DNA of 64,000 bases from Pseudobacteriovorax sp. (GTDB taxonomy: Bacteria; Bdellovibrionota_B; Oligoflexia; Oligoflexales; Oligoflexaceae), in the NCBI GenBank assembly GCA_013215145.1, contig JABSRP010000001.1:62001-126000 (forward strand), in the 5' to 3' direction. Under the pieces are notes generated by a model. The model was not told the DNA's origin. It did not search any database and worked only from the letters and a program-made list of their open reading frames with translations. How positions within the stretch are numbered: the first letter of the stretch is position 1; every line of letters starts with the position of its first letter. The position numbers and the translations under genes were made by a program. Of this stretch, positions 27,623-37,013 are shown in pieces.

Positions 27623-29890
27623 ATGAAAAGACGCCTCATCACTACAGTTCTCTTCTTAGGGCTATCAACGGAAGCTCATAGCGCATCTCTGTTTGAAAAA
27701 GATATTGATACTATAGTAAAAAACTACACAATCATTGGCGATTTCAACATGAAGCCAGAGATTCGAGATAATTCTAAGGAAATTTTCTGGCGATATCCAG
27801 TCAAACTACCAAGAGTCAACTTTCCCTTCGTCTTCCCAGATTTAGAGTCGGAACAAGGTCGAGCCGAGTTTCCTAGAACCGATGGAGGAGGTCGCCAGTA
27901 CCAACACCTTAACCTTGGTCGTCAGTATTTTCTTTCTCAAGACTTCGAAAACGCGCGAAAAACCTGGCTTGGTGCCAAAGCCCGCTACGGAAAATCCTAC
28001 AAATACCATCGTCGCGCTGACTACTTTATCGCGAGCTCGTTTTTCAAACTGGGTCAACAGGCTCTTGAAAAACACAGACAAGACTACGAAAACGTTGAAG
28101 TCCGCGAAAAATTCGTGAATGCATCCACCTTCTTCTCGTGGTCATATAGCGTCAAAAAAGACATTCCAGATCCTCTTTTGGATCGCCTGGCACCGCGATA
28201 TTTTTACAACTTAGCAGCCATCTACTTTCGCTATGAGAGGTGGGGTGGAGCCTTTGGAACAGTGCAAGACGGCCTCGAATTCCTTCGATTTACGGGACGG
28301 ACAGAATATCGCTCTCAACTTAGACGCATGCAAGCAGAGATGTATATCAGAAACCGAGATTATTTAAACGCCGCTCAAGAGCTGGATATTGCTCTCCAAC
28401 AAGACGCTGACCATCAAGAGGCTGGAGAAATTTTTGCAAGGCTTGCTGATATATATTTCGATTTAAATAACTTCGAGCTAGCTGAAGAAATGTACGCTCT
28501 TGCCATCAGGGTCGATAAAGAACAGAAAACCATGAAACCTTGGCATTACATCCTTAGAGGTGAATCTCTATTTTGGCTCGGAAAATTTGATCAATCCCAA
28601 AAAATGATGAACTATGGACTCGCTCTTGCTTCCTCACTTGATGTCGTCGGCTACCTATCAAACGAACTACAAGCACTGGCAAGTATTCGCATCGCCGACT
28701 CTTATTTGGCATTGGGCCACACTGATAAAGCGCGATTAGCTTACTTCCAACATTACGATCAATTTCGTAACCACGAAACATCTCGCGTTGCCAGACTTAG
28801 AGAAGCATGCCTAGAACTACCCTATTATGAAGGAAATAATATTAAGCATTCCCGCAATCTTTTAGTTGAGTTAAAAAAAGACGCCGCACTACTACCACCG
28901 GTTGCACAAGAGCTTATCTGGACATGTGAACTAGCTTCTTTCACTAAACACGATCGCAATCCTGAACTTGTGGAAAGGGTTAGACAATTCTATGAAAGAT
29001 ATCCTCGATCCGATTTTTTAGCTTCGGTTCTAGAGCCACTGAGAGAAGTACAGGCCAAGAAAATCGACAATTACTGGTCTGCCGGAGATCAACACGGTGC
29101 CTTGGATTTTTTCGAAAAAACAAGAAATATTCTATTCGAAAACATTGACGAGAGATTAAGGAGAAAACTGTTTTCAGCATACACAGATGCATTTCAGTCG
29201 GCTAAGGCAATGGAATTTGTTACTTCTGCTCCAAACCGAACAGATGAGGACATTATACGTCTAGCAACGGTAATCTCAGAATATAAGTCGGACGATCCGA
29301 AAATTCACGATAAAAATATGAAATTGGCCGCAAGCCTTAGTAACAAAACATGGAATGCGCCGCTAAATGATGGCAACCGGCTGTTAGTGGATAGAATTAT
29401 TTCCTCCGAAAATGGCCCTCTTCACCTCAACTGGATCTATCGTCTTGGAGAATCATGGGTAGAACAAGATTTTTCCGTAACATGTAATATACTTTACCCC
29501 GCACTCCAAAGACTGGCGCCAAAGGCGAGCAAGCAACCTACCTATCAGAAAAAGGTATTGTTATTTGTAGATAGCTATCTAGAAGACCTATTCAGGTACG
29601 AAACCAACTGTGCTTACTCAGTACTCGAGTTTGAACTCAATCTACTTAGAGAAAACGGGAAATTATTGGGCAATCGATACCTAAAAAGGGAGTTTATTCC
29701 AATCAATAAAGTTACCGGAAACCTTTTCTATTCCGTGGCTGAAATCAACAATTCGCAAAACAACTCCTTCTATGCTGAGGAAATCTGGAAGTATATCGTC
29801 CGAAATGCCAATGATGATATTCCAGAGAAACGCTATTCGAGGCTCCGCCTAAGTAAACAACGAAACGAAACTGAACGCCTTTGGGATTAA
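27623..29890 (+). CDS. Exported TPR-repeat protein
   Basis: A 755-residue protein with a short signal peptide (MKRRLITTVLFLGLSTEAHS, cut near HSA). The rest is almost all helical and rich in TPR-like text, for example LGRQYFLSQDFENARKTWLGA, AEMYIRNRDYLNAAQELDIA, LADIYFDLNNFELAEEMYALAI and ESLFWLGKFDQSQKMMNYGL (about residues 95-345), with weaker helical repeats to the end. It is probably periplasmic, a scaffold or assembly factor. It directly follows flbD and precedes a chemoreceptor gene. A second long exported TPR protein heads the flagellar operon at 45826-48183, so the two may act in related ways. No enzymatic motif is visible. Confidence 0.75.
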   Translation: MKRRLITTVLFLGLSTEAHSASLFEKDIDTIVKNYTIIGDFNMKPEIRDNSKEIFWRYPVKLPRVNFPFVFPDLESEQGRAEFPRTDGGGRQYQHLNLGRQYFLSQDFENARKTWLGAKARYGKSYKYHRRADYFIASSFFKLGQQALEKHRQDYENVEVREKFVNASTFFSWSYSVKKDIPDPLLDRLAPRYFYNLAAIYFRYERWGGAFGTVQDGLEFLRFTGRTEYRSQLRRMQAEMYIRNRDYLNAAQELDIALQQDADHQEAGEIFARLADIYFDLNNFELAEEMYALAIRVDKEQKTMKPWHYILRGESLFWLGKFDQSQKMMNYGLALASSLDVVGYLSNELQALASIRIADSYLALGHTDKARLAYFQHYDQFRNHETSRVARLREACLELPYYEGNNIKHSRNLLVELKKDAALLPPVAQELIWTCELASFTKHDRNPELVERVRQFYERYPRSDFLASVLEPLREVQAKKIDNYWSAGDQHGALDFFEKTRNILFENIDERLRRKLFSAYTDAFQSAKAMEFVTSAPNRTDEDIIRLATVISEYKSDDPKIHDKNMKLAASLSNKTWNAPLNDGNRLLVDRIISSENGPLHLNWIYRLGESWVEQDFSVTCNILYPALQRLAPKASKQPTYQKKVLLFVDSYLEDLFRYETNCAYSVLEFELNLLRENGKLLGNRYLKREFIPINKVTGNLFYSVAEINNSQNNSFYAEEIWKYIVRNANDDIPEKRYSRLRLSKQRNETERLWD

Positions 29891-30040
29891 CTCAAATAAA
29901 AGTAAAAAGGCCCTGAAATCTTAGATCCTTCAATCATTCATAAAGACACAAAATTTCTTAATAGTTTGCCTGGATCATCAAGTATTCCCAATATTTGTCG
30001 ACAACCCTAAAGAATAAGATCCTGAACTAAAGGTGATGTT

Positions 30041-31774
30041 ATGTCGAAAATTCTTCGCGACCCAATACTCATGGGTGGACTGGGAGCCATACCTGCGGCA
30101 GCCATTGCCCTATCTCCCTACGTCGAAAGTCTAGTTTCGTTTTTGCCCTTCCTTGGATTTGTTTTGTGGACGGCGATGCTAGCAACGGTGTCTGCAGCAA
30201 AATCTCAGCATACCCCTGAAGAGCCTGTCAAAACAGAAAGCCAATCAGATGTAGACTTCGAGAAAAAATTCGAGGACTTCAAAAAAGACGAAACGCGATC
30301 CTACGAGAAAAAACTTGCCATTGCTGTAGAAAACTGCAAAAAAGAGTATGAAGTGCAAAATGCGAAGCTTCAAGGATTGGCCAAGGATCTCGAGCAGAAA
30401 AACAAAGCTCTTGAGGACTCTACACGCAGTAAAGAGTCGGAGATCATAGATCTTCATAACAAACTAAAGTCTCTGCAAGAAGCAGAGGCACGTGTCAGAC
30501 ATAGCGCCGAAAGCGGAATCGGAAACCAAAAAGAAATTTCCATTATCTCCGAACGCGGACGTCAATTACAGTCTCAACTCGCTGAGCGTGATGAACACAT
30601 GGTGGCTCAGGAAAAACTACTAAGACATATATTGGAATTAATTCCTAAGATTCATAAGCAGATGACGGCGGTCATTGATCATACTGAAACTTCTGCGATA
30701 GAGATTGGTGACAAAGTCAGGTACATCTATGAAAAAGCGCAAGAGCACTTAGAAGAATCAAATGAGATTAACAAGCAGTTTTCAGGCAATAATAGTTCAG
30801 AAGATGATGAGAGTCTATCACTATCTGGCGTAATTTCTGTAGCACTAAAGTTACTACAAGACATGACGGATATGCTCGAAGAGAATGGGAAATTAAACCT
30901 AGAATACTCTGTTTCTATAGAAGCTATTCTAGAGAATACAGCCACCATCAACAAAATCACGGAAGATATTCAATATATCTCCGATCAAACCAACCTACTC
31001 GCACTAAATGCCGCGATTGAGGCGGCTCGCGCAGGAGAGCATGGTCGTGGATTTAGTGTCGTCGCTGAAGAGGTACGAAAGCTATCAGATCGGACTAATC
31101 AAGCTTCTAACGATATTACCCAGATAGTTGGTAAAGTTAATGCTTCTGTAGAAGCGATTTCAAAGTCACTAAACGACAACCGAGAGAAGACAGAAAGCAA
31201 AAAACAAAGTGTCAATCAAGCCGTCAAAACACTGCTAGAGACCGCAAGGGAGTCGACAGAGGTGTTCTCAAAACTTGTCGATTCATCTGTGATATCTTCC
31301 GAAAGCGTTGCACAGAGTATTGATCAAATTATTCTTAGTTTACAGTTTCAAGATATTACTAGACAGGAAATCGAAGCCGCTGTCATTCCTATCAAACGAA
31401 TATCAGGATTAGCTGAAGAAATGGTGACAAAAATGAGTCTTCTCCACAACTCTTCCGCTGGTCAACCCGTGCAGGAGTATAAGAAGGCTGCAGGAGATGG
31501 GATCGAACCCATGGCTCCATCTGTACAGTCAGGTAGTGCGGCATCACCTTCAAAGTCTTCGGGATCTTCATCTGGACCTATGGATACACCAACTGCTGCT
31601 CCTGCAGCTAAGGAACCTGCATCAGTTTCAAAATCAGGAGATGTCTTGGAGTTCGACACTCCAGACGACGCTACTGCAAACACTGAGGCTAAACCGGAAG
31701 AACCGTCACCGGAAGAGTCCGCAGATGACGTCGACGATCCCAATGCCAATCGGGGAGATGTCCTCCTTTTTTGA
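30041..31774 (+). CDS. Methyl-accepting chemotaxis-type protein without sensor domain
   Basis: A 577-residue membrane-anchored chemoreceptor. Two hydrophobic segments at about residues 10-30 and 33-52 are followed directly by a long coiled coil, with no periplasmic sensor and no recognisable HAMP. The signalling hairpin is clear: [20 protein letters not shown], then [19 protein letters not shown] (about residues 308-350). From about residue 485 the tail is disordered, rich in Ser, Pro, Ala and Asp, and ends GDVLLF; a near copy, GDVLEF, occurs about 40 residues earlier. AAGGTG lies before the ATG. It may sense membrane or cytoplasmic state. A small unknown gene follows. Confidence 0.88.
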   Translation: MSKILRDPILMGGLGAIPAAAIALSPYVESLVSFLPFLGFVLWTAMLATVSAAKSQHTPEEPVKTESQSDVDFEKKFEDFKKDETRSYEKKLAIAVENCKKEYEVQNAKLQGLAKDLEQKNKALEDSTRSKESEIIDLHNKLKSLQEAEARVRHSAESGIGNQKEISIISERGRQLQSQLAERDEHMVAQEKLLRHILELIPKIHKQMTAVIDHTETSAIEIGDKVRYIYEKAQEHLEESNEINKQFSGNNSSEDDESLSLSGVISVALKLLQDMTDMLEENGKLNLEYSVSIEAILENTATINKITEDIQYISDQTNLLALNAAIEAARAGEHGRGFSVVAEEVRKLSDRTNQASNDITQIVGKVNASVEAISKSLNDNREKTESKKQSVNQAVKTLLETARESTEVFSKLVDSSVISSESVAQSIDQIILSLQFQDITRQEIEAAVIPIKRISGLAEEMVTKMSLLHNSSAGQPVQEYKKAAGDGIEPMAPSVQSGSAASPSKSSGSSSGPMDTPTAAPAAKEPASVSKSGDVLEFDTPDDATANTEAKPEEPSPEESADDVDDPNANRGDVLLF

Positions 31775-31841
31775 TCTTGAGTTTGGAGTTCTTGTTGGTA
31801 AAAACAAAAAAAGATCGAGAACTAGTCCAAAGGAGATCACA

Positions 31842-32312
31842 TTGAATACCCTAAATAAAGCTTACATTGAATCCTGGCTCAAGGGCGCGGAAACACTTAG
31901 TAACCATCTAATTTTACTGTCTGAAAAACAAAATAACCCATTGTCGATGGACCCAGAAGGTGCGACACAGGCAAACGAAATCGAGCTGATTAACGACACC
32001 TTAAAAGTGGGAAATATCATCTTACCATTGGGGGAACGCCCCAAGACAGCAACCCTTGTTCGAGCGTTTTGGGACAAGTCCGAACACTTTATGGGAAGCC
32101 ACGAACTACTCCAAACAGTCTACAAAACTCCAGATAGTGCTAGCCAACGCCTTTACTTGTCTGACAAAGCAAAACTGACCAAGCTTATGAGCAGAACACG
32201 TAGTTTTCTCACTATTGCGTGTCAAGCGCAGTACTACTCGAGTCAAATTAGGTGGCTAGATTTTGACAAAGAAAAACAAGGATATTATCTGTACCGACGT
32301 GTTACGCCTTAA
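31842..32312 (+). CDS. Hypothetical protein, 156 residues
   Basis: Not recognised. I chose TTG at 31842 because AAGGAG lies seven bases before it; the open frame extends upstream through the 3' end of the chemoreceptor gene, where the text is a shadow of that gene. The protein (MNTLNKAYIESWLKGAETL...) is soluble and mostly helical, with no signal peptide and no known motif; it ends in SSQIRWLDFDKEKQGYYLYRR. Lying 67 bases after the chemoreceptor, it may be co-transcribed with it. Its last 11 bases overlap the convergent ChaN-like gene. Confidence 0.6.
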   Translation: MNTLNKAYIESWLKGAETLSNHLILLSEKQNNPLSMDPEGATQANEIELINDTLKVGNIILPLGERPKTATLVRAFWDKSEHFMGSHELLQTVYKTPDSASQRLYLSDKAKLTKLMSRTRSFLTIACQAQYYSSQIRWLDFDKEKQGYYLYRRVTP

Positions 32313-33912
32313 AAAGTTTAGCAGTCATCGCTTGAAATGCATCCCTCATAGTCTCAGAGCTAGCCTTAAAATATAGGCTATCTCCAAAATCTTGGCTGCT
32401 ATGAGGATGCATCACATACTTATAAGTTTCCGATGCCAAAAGCTGACCTAGCATGAGACTATATATCCCGCTAGCGTTGCGATCTTTTTCGACAACGCTT
32501 CCATGCATCCGATGGCTACCCCGAATAAATCGATAATAAGTTTTTACAACGTAGCGAAGAGCATCTCTATAGACCCTATCTCCATCGGTTAATCTTTTTC
32601 TTGCGAGTTTTGATAGATTACTTTCAAATTGATAGATATCTGGCGACTTATAACGAGGATTCAAGATCTTAGTTGCAAACAAACCAGAGCTAATCATCAT
32701 AGTCCTATGAAAGAAGTAATCTTCCTCGCTCATCTCTGGACTTATGGGGTGAATCATATTAAATAGAATTTGACCGGAAACTTCGGCTATATGATTAAGT
32801 GACACTTTATTTAGTAATACTATTTTTTTTTCGGGAATAAAAAACATCTTATCTATTTTTAACCGACTATCCACAATATCTTTCGTATACGACGACACCT
32901 CTTTGTTCTGATAGAAACTAGAAATATCTAAACCTTCCAAATTCCAATAGCTATGGAAATTAGACAATTCAATCTCGCGGAAATTAAGATTCAAAAACTC
33001 TGTAAGATGCATCAGTACAGACATAATCTGACAATCGATATCGAAAGAGGCAAAGGTATGAAACTCTTCGAATTCCTGATCTCTCTCAGCAGCTTTCATT
33101 TCTTCCCAAAGGGAGTATGATTGCCATTTAATCCAAGGAGGAGAGTTTAGCAGACAATACAAACCTTCCTTTAACAACAGATAATCATTATTTGAGTAAT
33201 CTGTCATCGCTCGCCGGGCAAAATAGAATTGATCAATATTAGTTAGTATACGAGTCACTTTTAGGTCAAATGCCTTTAGTTTGTCTGGCAAATGATTGTC
33301 TCCTAGGTGAAACTCTCCAATAAGACAAATACAAAGCGATTCGGGATAAGATTCAACTAATTCATTAAGAACGGAAGCGGCAAATACGTCTCTCCGTTTG
33401 AGAGAGTCTCGACCTGCTTTATCACTATTTATGCCCACAAGCTGAATCCCATTATCTTTGGCAAAATCCACGATAGCTTTGTAGTTTTCCCAGGGAAACC
33501 CCCAGATCATTTCATAATCGGTTTTTTTAAGTAAGATATCTTCCGAGATTTCTTCTCTTAGATATTGGTTGAGGATTTCCTGATCAGCGGCCCGAAACAT
33601 CTCCACTGCTAGAACGATCTCCCTTTCCGGATGAAGGGTGATGTAACTCTCAAGAATTCTAATGAGACCTTTCTGTGTTTGCCAGTGGGTATGAAAATCG
33701 CCATAAAGAAGGACATCCGACAATTCGAGTTCGGTCAAAACTGAGTTTAAATCTGAGTCTTTGAATGACTTTGGTAGGGATTTATAAAAATCGTCTGCAT
33801 ACTGCAGGATCGTTGGTGAGCCTATAGAGCCGTAGTCGTTTGCGACATTTAATGCTTTTTCATAGAGGTTTTTGTGAAACTCAAAAAGCTTAAGGTTATT
33901 CCTTCTACTCAA
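32302..33912 (-). CDS. ChaN-like (DUF399) domain protein with long C-terminal extension
   Basis: Residues about 60-235 of this 536-residue protein match the ChaN/DUF399 fold (haem-binding lipoprotein family, Tiki-like): LLYGDFHTHWQTQKGLIRIL, VLAVEMFRAADQEILNQYL, the ISEDILLKKTDY and WGFPWENYKAIVDFAK blocks, then CLIGEFHLGDNHLP. The remaining 300 residues are unlike the usual family, which is about half this length. No signal peptide or lipobox is present, so it seems cytoplasmic. TTG at 33912 with GGAGAG five bases upstream is my start; another TTG at 33933 is possible and no ATG is near. Function unknown; a metal or haem link is only suggested by the fold. Confidence 0.65.
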   Translation of the reverse strand: MSRRNNLKLFEFHKNLYEKALNVANDYGSIGSPTILQYADDFYKSLPKSFKDSDLNSVLTELELSDVLLYGDFHTHWQTQKGLIRILESYITLHPEREIVLAVEMFRAADQEILNQYLREEISEDILLKKTDYEMIWGFPWENYKAIVDFAKDNGIQLVGINSDKAGRDSLKRRDVFAASVLNELVESYPESLCICLIGEFHLGDNHLPDKLKAFDLKVTRILTNIDQFYFARRAMTDYSNNDYLLLKEGLYCLLNSPPWIKWQSYSLWEEMKAAERDQEFEEFHTFASFDIDCQIMSVLMHLTEFLNLNFREIELSNFHSYWNLEGLDISSFYQNKEVSSYTKDIVDSRLKIDKMFFIPEKKIVLLNKVSLNHIAEVSGQILFNMIHPISPEMSEEDYFFHRTMMISSGLFATKILNPRYKSPDIYQFESNLSKLARKRLTDGDRVYRDALRYVVKTYYRFIRGSHRMHGSVVEKDRNASGIYSLMLGQLLASETYKYVMHPHSSQDFGDSLYFKASSETMRDAFQAMTAKLFKA

Positions 33913-34007
33913 GGAAACTCTCCAGAATGCCAATAAGAAATCATCGGTGATTCTATGATATCGTTTTCGACATCACTCCAGGAGTAGCAATTTCTGCCTA
34001 GGGGTTT

Positions 34008-35051
34008 TTAAAGAGTTGATTTTGTTAAGTCTTCTGCCGAAATGTAGTAGCCGCCTATGATTGAGTCTTTTTTTGGATCTGTCCCCTTAGGAATAAAGTT
34101 GCATTTTACCCCACCAGTCTTAGAGTATATTAGTTGACTCTGCTTTAACTGCCTTCCAATATCTTTGCAACGATTGATCAGGTCTTCCGAGTTCAGTTCT
34201 TTTTCTAAGGCAACCCGAACGAATAAACCAGTGCCTTTTTTATGCAGCAACCGACTAGCATAGACGATATCTGTTCGTTTGGAATCATCGATAACTTTTC
34301 GTAAAAATTCCTCTTCGGAATAAATTTTTTGTTTTTCACGAATGATATCCTGCTTAAGTTGATGACTGATAAAATCTCCTGACATGAGGAGCAGTTCAGC
34401 CGTATCATAGGCCATGTACGCCCTGTAATTCTGATTCGATGCGAGATACTGATTACCCAACTGAGTCCAGTATTGCCAATCGAACCCTAGATGAGTCCAT
34501 TGCTGAATATGAAAGCCAATAATTTTGAGTTCTGAGTTTTTATTGGGTGCGACGGAAACAAGCAAGCGACCCAGCTCATTCTGTCCCATAACTTGGAAAA
34601 TAGCAAAGTACTGATCCTTGTAACCGAATCGGCTAACGATTCCGGCAACAGGGCTTAAAGGGCATTCGAAAACCATTTTTCGAGCCTGTTCATCTTGCAG
34701 CTTCCATAACCTAAAAAGCGTGATATCCCAGGGTTTTTCATAGCGGTTGCGGAGTATCGCATCTATTTGATTACCAATGTCTTTTCTCGCCTGAGATCTT
34801 TCGTGAAAATACGAGCGAAAGGAATACCAACGCTTCGCTTTGAGATCTTTTTTAAATTCATTTAGAAAGGTAAATAATCTCGGAGGTAAATGAGATTCGA
34901 TAATATTGGGGCCGCGGGATAGTAGTTCACAACTTGGGGTTATATCTTTAGCAAAAGCGGTGGAATTAGACCCAAGACTACAAATTCCACAAAAAAAAAT
35001 AGTACTACTTAGCAACACATGAGCCACAACCACTCTTTGTTTCATGGACAT
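34008..35051 (-). CDS. Hypothetical exported protein, 347 residues
   Basis: Not recognised. A signal peptide is clear: MSMKQRVVVAHVLLSSTIFF with likely cleavage after STAFA. The mature part has no known motif; four cysteines occur, and the text TELAELL-like helices near YRAYMAYDTAELLLMSGDF suggest a TPR-like hairpin. I chose ATG at 35051 with GGGAG seven bases before it. The start lies inside the 3' end of the preceding 91-residue gene, an overlap of 47 bases, so the two are probably translated together. It is the last gene of the acyltransferase-fmt-purN run. Confidence 0.65.
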   Translation of the reverse strand: MSMKQRVVVAHVLLSSTIFFCGICSLGSNSTAFAKDITPSCELLSRGPNIIESHLPPRLFTFLNEFKKDLKAKRWYSFRSYFHERSQARKDIGNQIDAILRNRYEKPWDITLFRLWKLQDEQARKMVFECPLSPVAGIVSRFGYKDQYFAIFQVMGQNELGRLLVSVAPNKNSELKIIGFHIQQWTHLGFDWQYWTQLGNQYLASNQNYRAYMAYDTAELLLMSGDFISHQLKQDIIREKQKIYSEEEFLRKVIDDSKRTDIVYASRLLHKKGTGLFVRVALEKELNSEDLINRCKDIGRQLKQSQLIYSKTGGVKCNFIPKGTDPKKDSIIGGYYISAEDLTKSTL

Positions 35052-35280
35052 CACGCAACTCCCAAGTTCCAAATTCTTCATTGATCAAATCAATTGCCGC
35101 CTGAACATCATCATGTTCGACAGTTACCAATTCTTTCATGATCTTCGTCTCGAGGCAATAGGCGTTGTATAAAAAGCGATCATGGTTCGGGTCGTAAATG
35201 ACGCTGATTCCAGCTTGACGATCGCGAAATTGATAGACTTTATCCATATAGTTTTCGTCAGTAATTCTGCTAAGACTCAT
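35005..35280 (-). CDS. Small hypothetical protein with C-terminal GCGSC motif
   Basis: A 91-residue soluble protein not assigned to a named family. The body (IYDPNHDRFLYNAYCLETKIMKE in part, then AAIDLINEEFGTWELRDV) reads as a compact alpha/beta domain. It ends in a flexible SGCGSCVAK tail with a CxxC pair, which could bind metal or be redox active. An AGGAGA site precedes the ATG, supporting expression. It lies 17 bases after purN and overlaps the next exported protein gene by 47 bases. Confidence 0.7.
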   Translation of the reverse strand: MSLSRITDENYMDKVYQFRDRQAGISVIYDPNHDRFLYNAYCLETKIMKELVTVEHDDVQAAIDLINEEFGTWELRDVHETKSGCGSCVAK

Positions 35281-35297
35281 AACAACAGTCTCCTATT

Positions 35298-35864
35298 CTA
35301 ATCTTTTGTAACAAGCTCATGAAGGGTGGAAGGTAGAAGCTCGCACTCCAACTCAAATACCTTAGAGGCAATCTCTTCGGCTTGTTTTAGGCCTTCAATT
35401 GATATCTTTTTCTGGGCAATGATATCACCTTCGTCATATTTTTCGCTTACAAAATGGATCGTTGCACCAGACTCAGAATCGCCCTCAGAAAGAACTCTTC
35501 GATGCACATGCATCCCATACATCCCTTTGCCTCCATATTTGGGAAGGAGTGAGGGGTGAATGTTTATGACCTTTTTATTGTACTGGCTGAGAATCGGAAA
35601 TGGTTTTAAAAAACCTGCCAAAACAATCCAATCAATCTCATTTTCCGCCAAAAATCTAGCGACATCGTCGGCCACTAATTGATTTTTAACAAAATCAGCA
35701 ATTAGTACAGGGAGGTTGAATGTCTCAGCCACCTGTAAACCACCACATGTATGACTCGACGAGATAACTGCTTTTATTTGATAACCAAAGTCGTTTGATC
35801 GCAGGCAGAGGTTTTCCAAACTGCGGCCTCCACCTGAAATAGCCACTGCCACATTAGCTTTCAC
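35298..35864 (-). CDS. purN: Phosphoribosylglycinamide formyltransferase
   Basis: Transfers a formyl group from 10-formyl-tetrahydrofolate to GAR in purine synthesis. The 188-residue protein carries the active-site block INIHPSLLPKYGGKGMYG with the catalytic His, and later GATIHFVSEKYDEGDIIAQ with the conserved Asp. The N-terminal phosphate loop reads ISGGGRSLENL, a variant of the usual ISGNGSNLQA. I chose GTG at 35864 with GGAG six bases upstream; TTG one codon earlier is too close to that site. It overlaps fmt by about ten bases; two formyl-THF enzymes are thus made together. Confidence 0.93.
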   Translation of the reverse strand: MKANVAVAISGGGRSLENLCLRSNDFGYQIKAVISSSHTCGGLQVAETFNLPVLIADFVKNQLVADDVARFLAENEIDWIVLAGFLKPFPILSQYNKKVINIHPSLLPKYGGKGMYGMHVHRRVLSEGDSESGATIHFVSEKYDEGDIIAQKKISIEGLKQAEEIASKVFELECELLPSTLHELVTKD

Positions 35865-36828
35865 CAAAAACTCCTTTGTCTTTGCCTTGAGATTTGAGTT
35901 TGTTGATGAAGGCTGCTGCTTCCATAGACTTTGTCCCTTCTGGTTTCAGTGTTTTGATGCCCAAATAACCGTCTGCTGTCGCAACAACCATGGCTTTCAG
36001 TTTTTTAGAGAAGCAAAATTGACCAGAGGACATGGATCGATCAAAAGACCCATGTTCAGCTTCTTTCACAACAAAGGCAGAATCGATAACTATTCGCTTC
36101 GACTCAAAAAACGTATAAGTTCCGGGCCACGGATAAAATGCTCTAAAGCGATTATAGATGTCCCTTGTAGGTTGCGTCCAATCCACCAGTCCATCATCTT
36201 TTTTAAATTTGGTGCAGTGAGTGATTTGAGTGGAATCTTGTGGGGTTCCACTAAAATCTGAATCTGCTAAGAGAGTCAAGCATTCTTCAAGCATGTCAGC
36301 CGACGCCTCGAAGCATGAGAAAAGCAAGTCTTGACCCAATTCGTCACCGTTTAGGGGGAAAGGTTTTTGAAGAATAATGTTTCCTGCATCAAGAGCTTTT
36401 ACGGTAAAAAGTATGGAAACACCTGTTTCTGTGTCGCCATGAAACAAAGTAGACTGAACAGGTGTGGCACCCCGGTATTTGGGTAGCATTGAAGGATGGA
36501 TATTTATAGTACCCCTTTTCGGCATATCCAAAAAATCTTGCGACAGAATTTGACCATAAGCAGCCGTCACAACAAGATCCGGCTTCAACGACTTCAGCTC
36601 GTCTAAAGACTCGCGACTACTAACTTTTTCGGGCTGGAGGACCTTAAGCTTTTGGTCCTTCCCAAACTTGGCCACTGGTGGATCTGTCAAGACCCTTTTG
36701 CGACCCGCAGGTTTCGCTGCCTGAGTGACGATCGCAACTAGATCGATGACTTTTTTATCCGACAACTCGATCAATCTCTTAAGAGGACTTATCACCTCTT
36801 CCGGCGTTCCCATGAATATGACTCTCAA
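35854..36828 (-). CDS. fmt: Methionyl-tRNA formyltransferase
   Basis: Formylates initiator Met-tRNA. The 324-residue protein has the N-terminal RVIFMGTPEE, the catalytic NIHPSMLPKYRGATPVQ segment, and the GVSILFTVKALDAGNIILQ stretch, followed by an Fmt C-terminal domain. Start is TTG at 36828 with GGGAGG eight bases before it; starting at the next ATG would cut the first beta strand. fmt is more often paired with def; here its partner is purN. The start overlaps the stop of a possible small reading frame (36825-37013) in a TTGA arrangement. Confidence 0.94.
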   Translation of the reverse strand: MRVIFMGTPEEVISPLKRLIELSDKKVIDLVAIVTQAAKPAGRKRVLTDPPVAKFGKDQKLKVLQPEKVSSRESLDELKSLKPDLVVTAAYGQILSQDFLDMPKRGTINIHPSMLPKYRGATPVQSTLFHGDTETGVSILFTVKALDAGNIILQKPFPLNGDELGQDLLFSCFEASADMLEECLTLLADSDFSGTPQDSTQITHCTKFKKDDGLVDWTQPTRDIYNRFRAFYPWPGTYTFFESKRIVIDSAFVVKEAEHGSFDRSMSSGQFCFSKKLKAMVVATADGYLGIKTLKPEGTKSMEAAAFINKLKSQGKDKGVFGES

Positions 36829-37013
36829 AACACAGCCCTCCCTTTCTTCCGAGGTAACCTATGCTCTTTCGTCTTAGGAATCAAGCCGTTAGAGCCTAGC
36901 GCGGTGGCATGAACCAACAGAGTCTGTTCTGGTTCAAGCTCATGAGTCTCCAGAAATTTGTTTATAAAGCTCTTGAGTCCAGATTTTATTAGGATTTTCC
37001 ACCTGAAAGGCAT
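36825..37013 (-). CDS. Possible small protein between the acyltransferase and fmt
   Basis: A 62-codon frame fills the 111-base gap between the acyltransferase stop and fmt. Its TGA overlaps the fmt TTG, and its first 74 bases lie in the acyltransferase gene in another frame. The text (…ETHELEPEQTLLVHATAL…, basic end) resembles no family I know, and its own ribosome binding site is weak. It may simply be the untranslated gap; I keep it as a low-confidence candidate. Confidence 0.22.
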   Translation of the reverse strand: MPFRWKILIKSGLKSFINKFLETHELEPEQTLLVHATALGSNGLIPKTKEHRLPRKKGRAVF

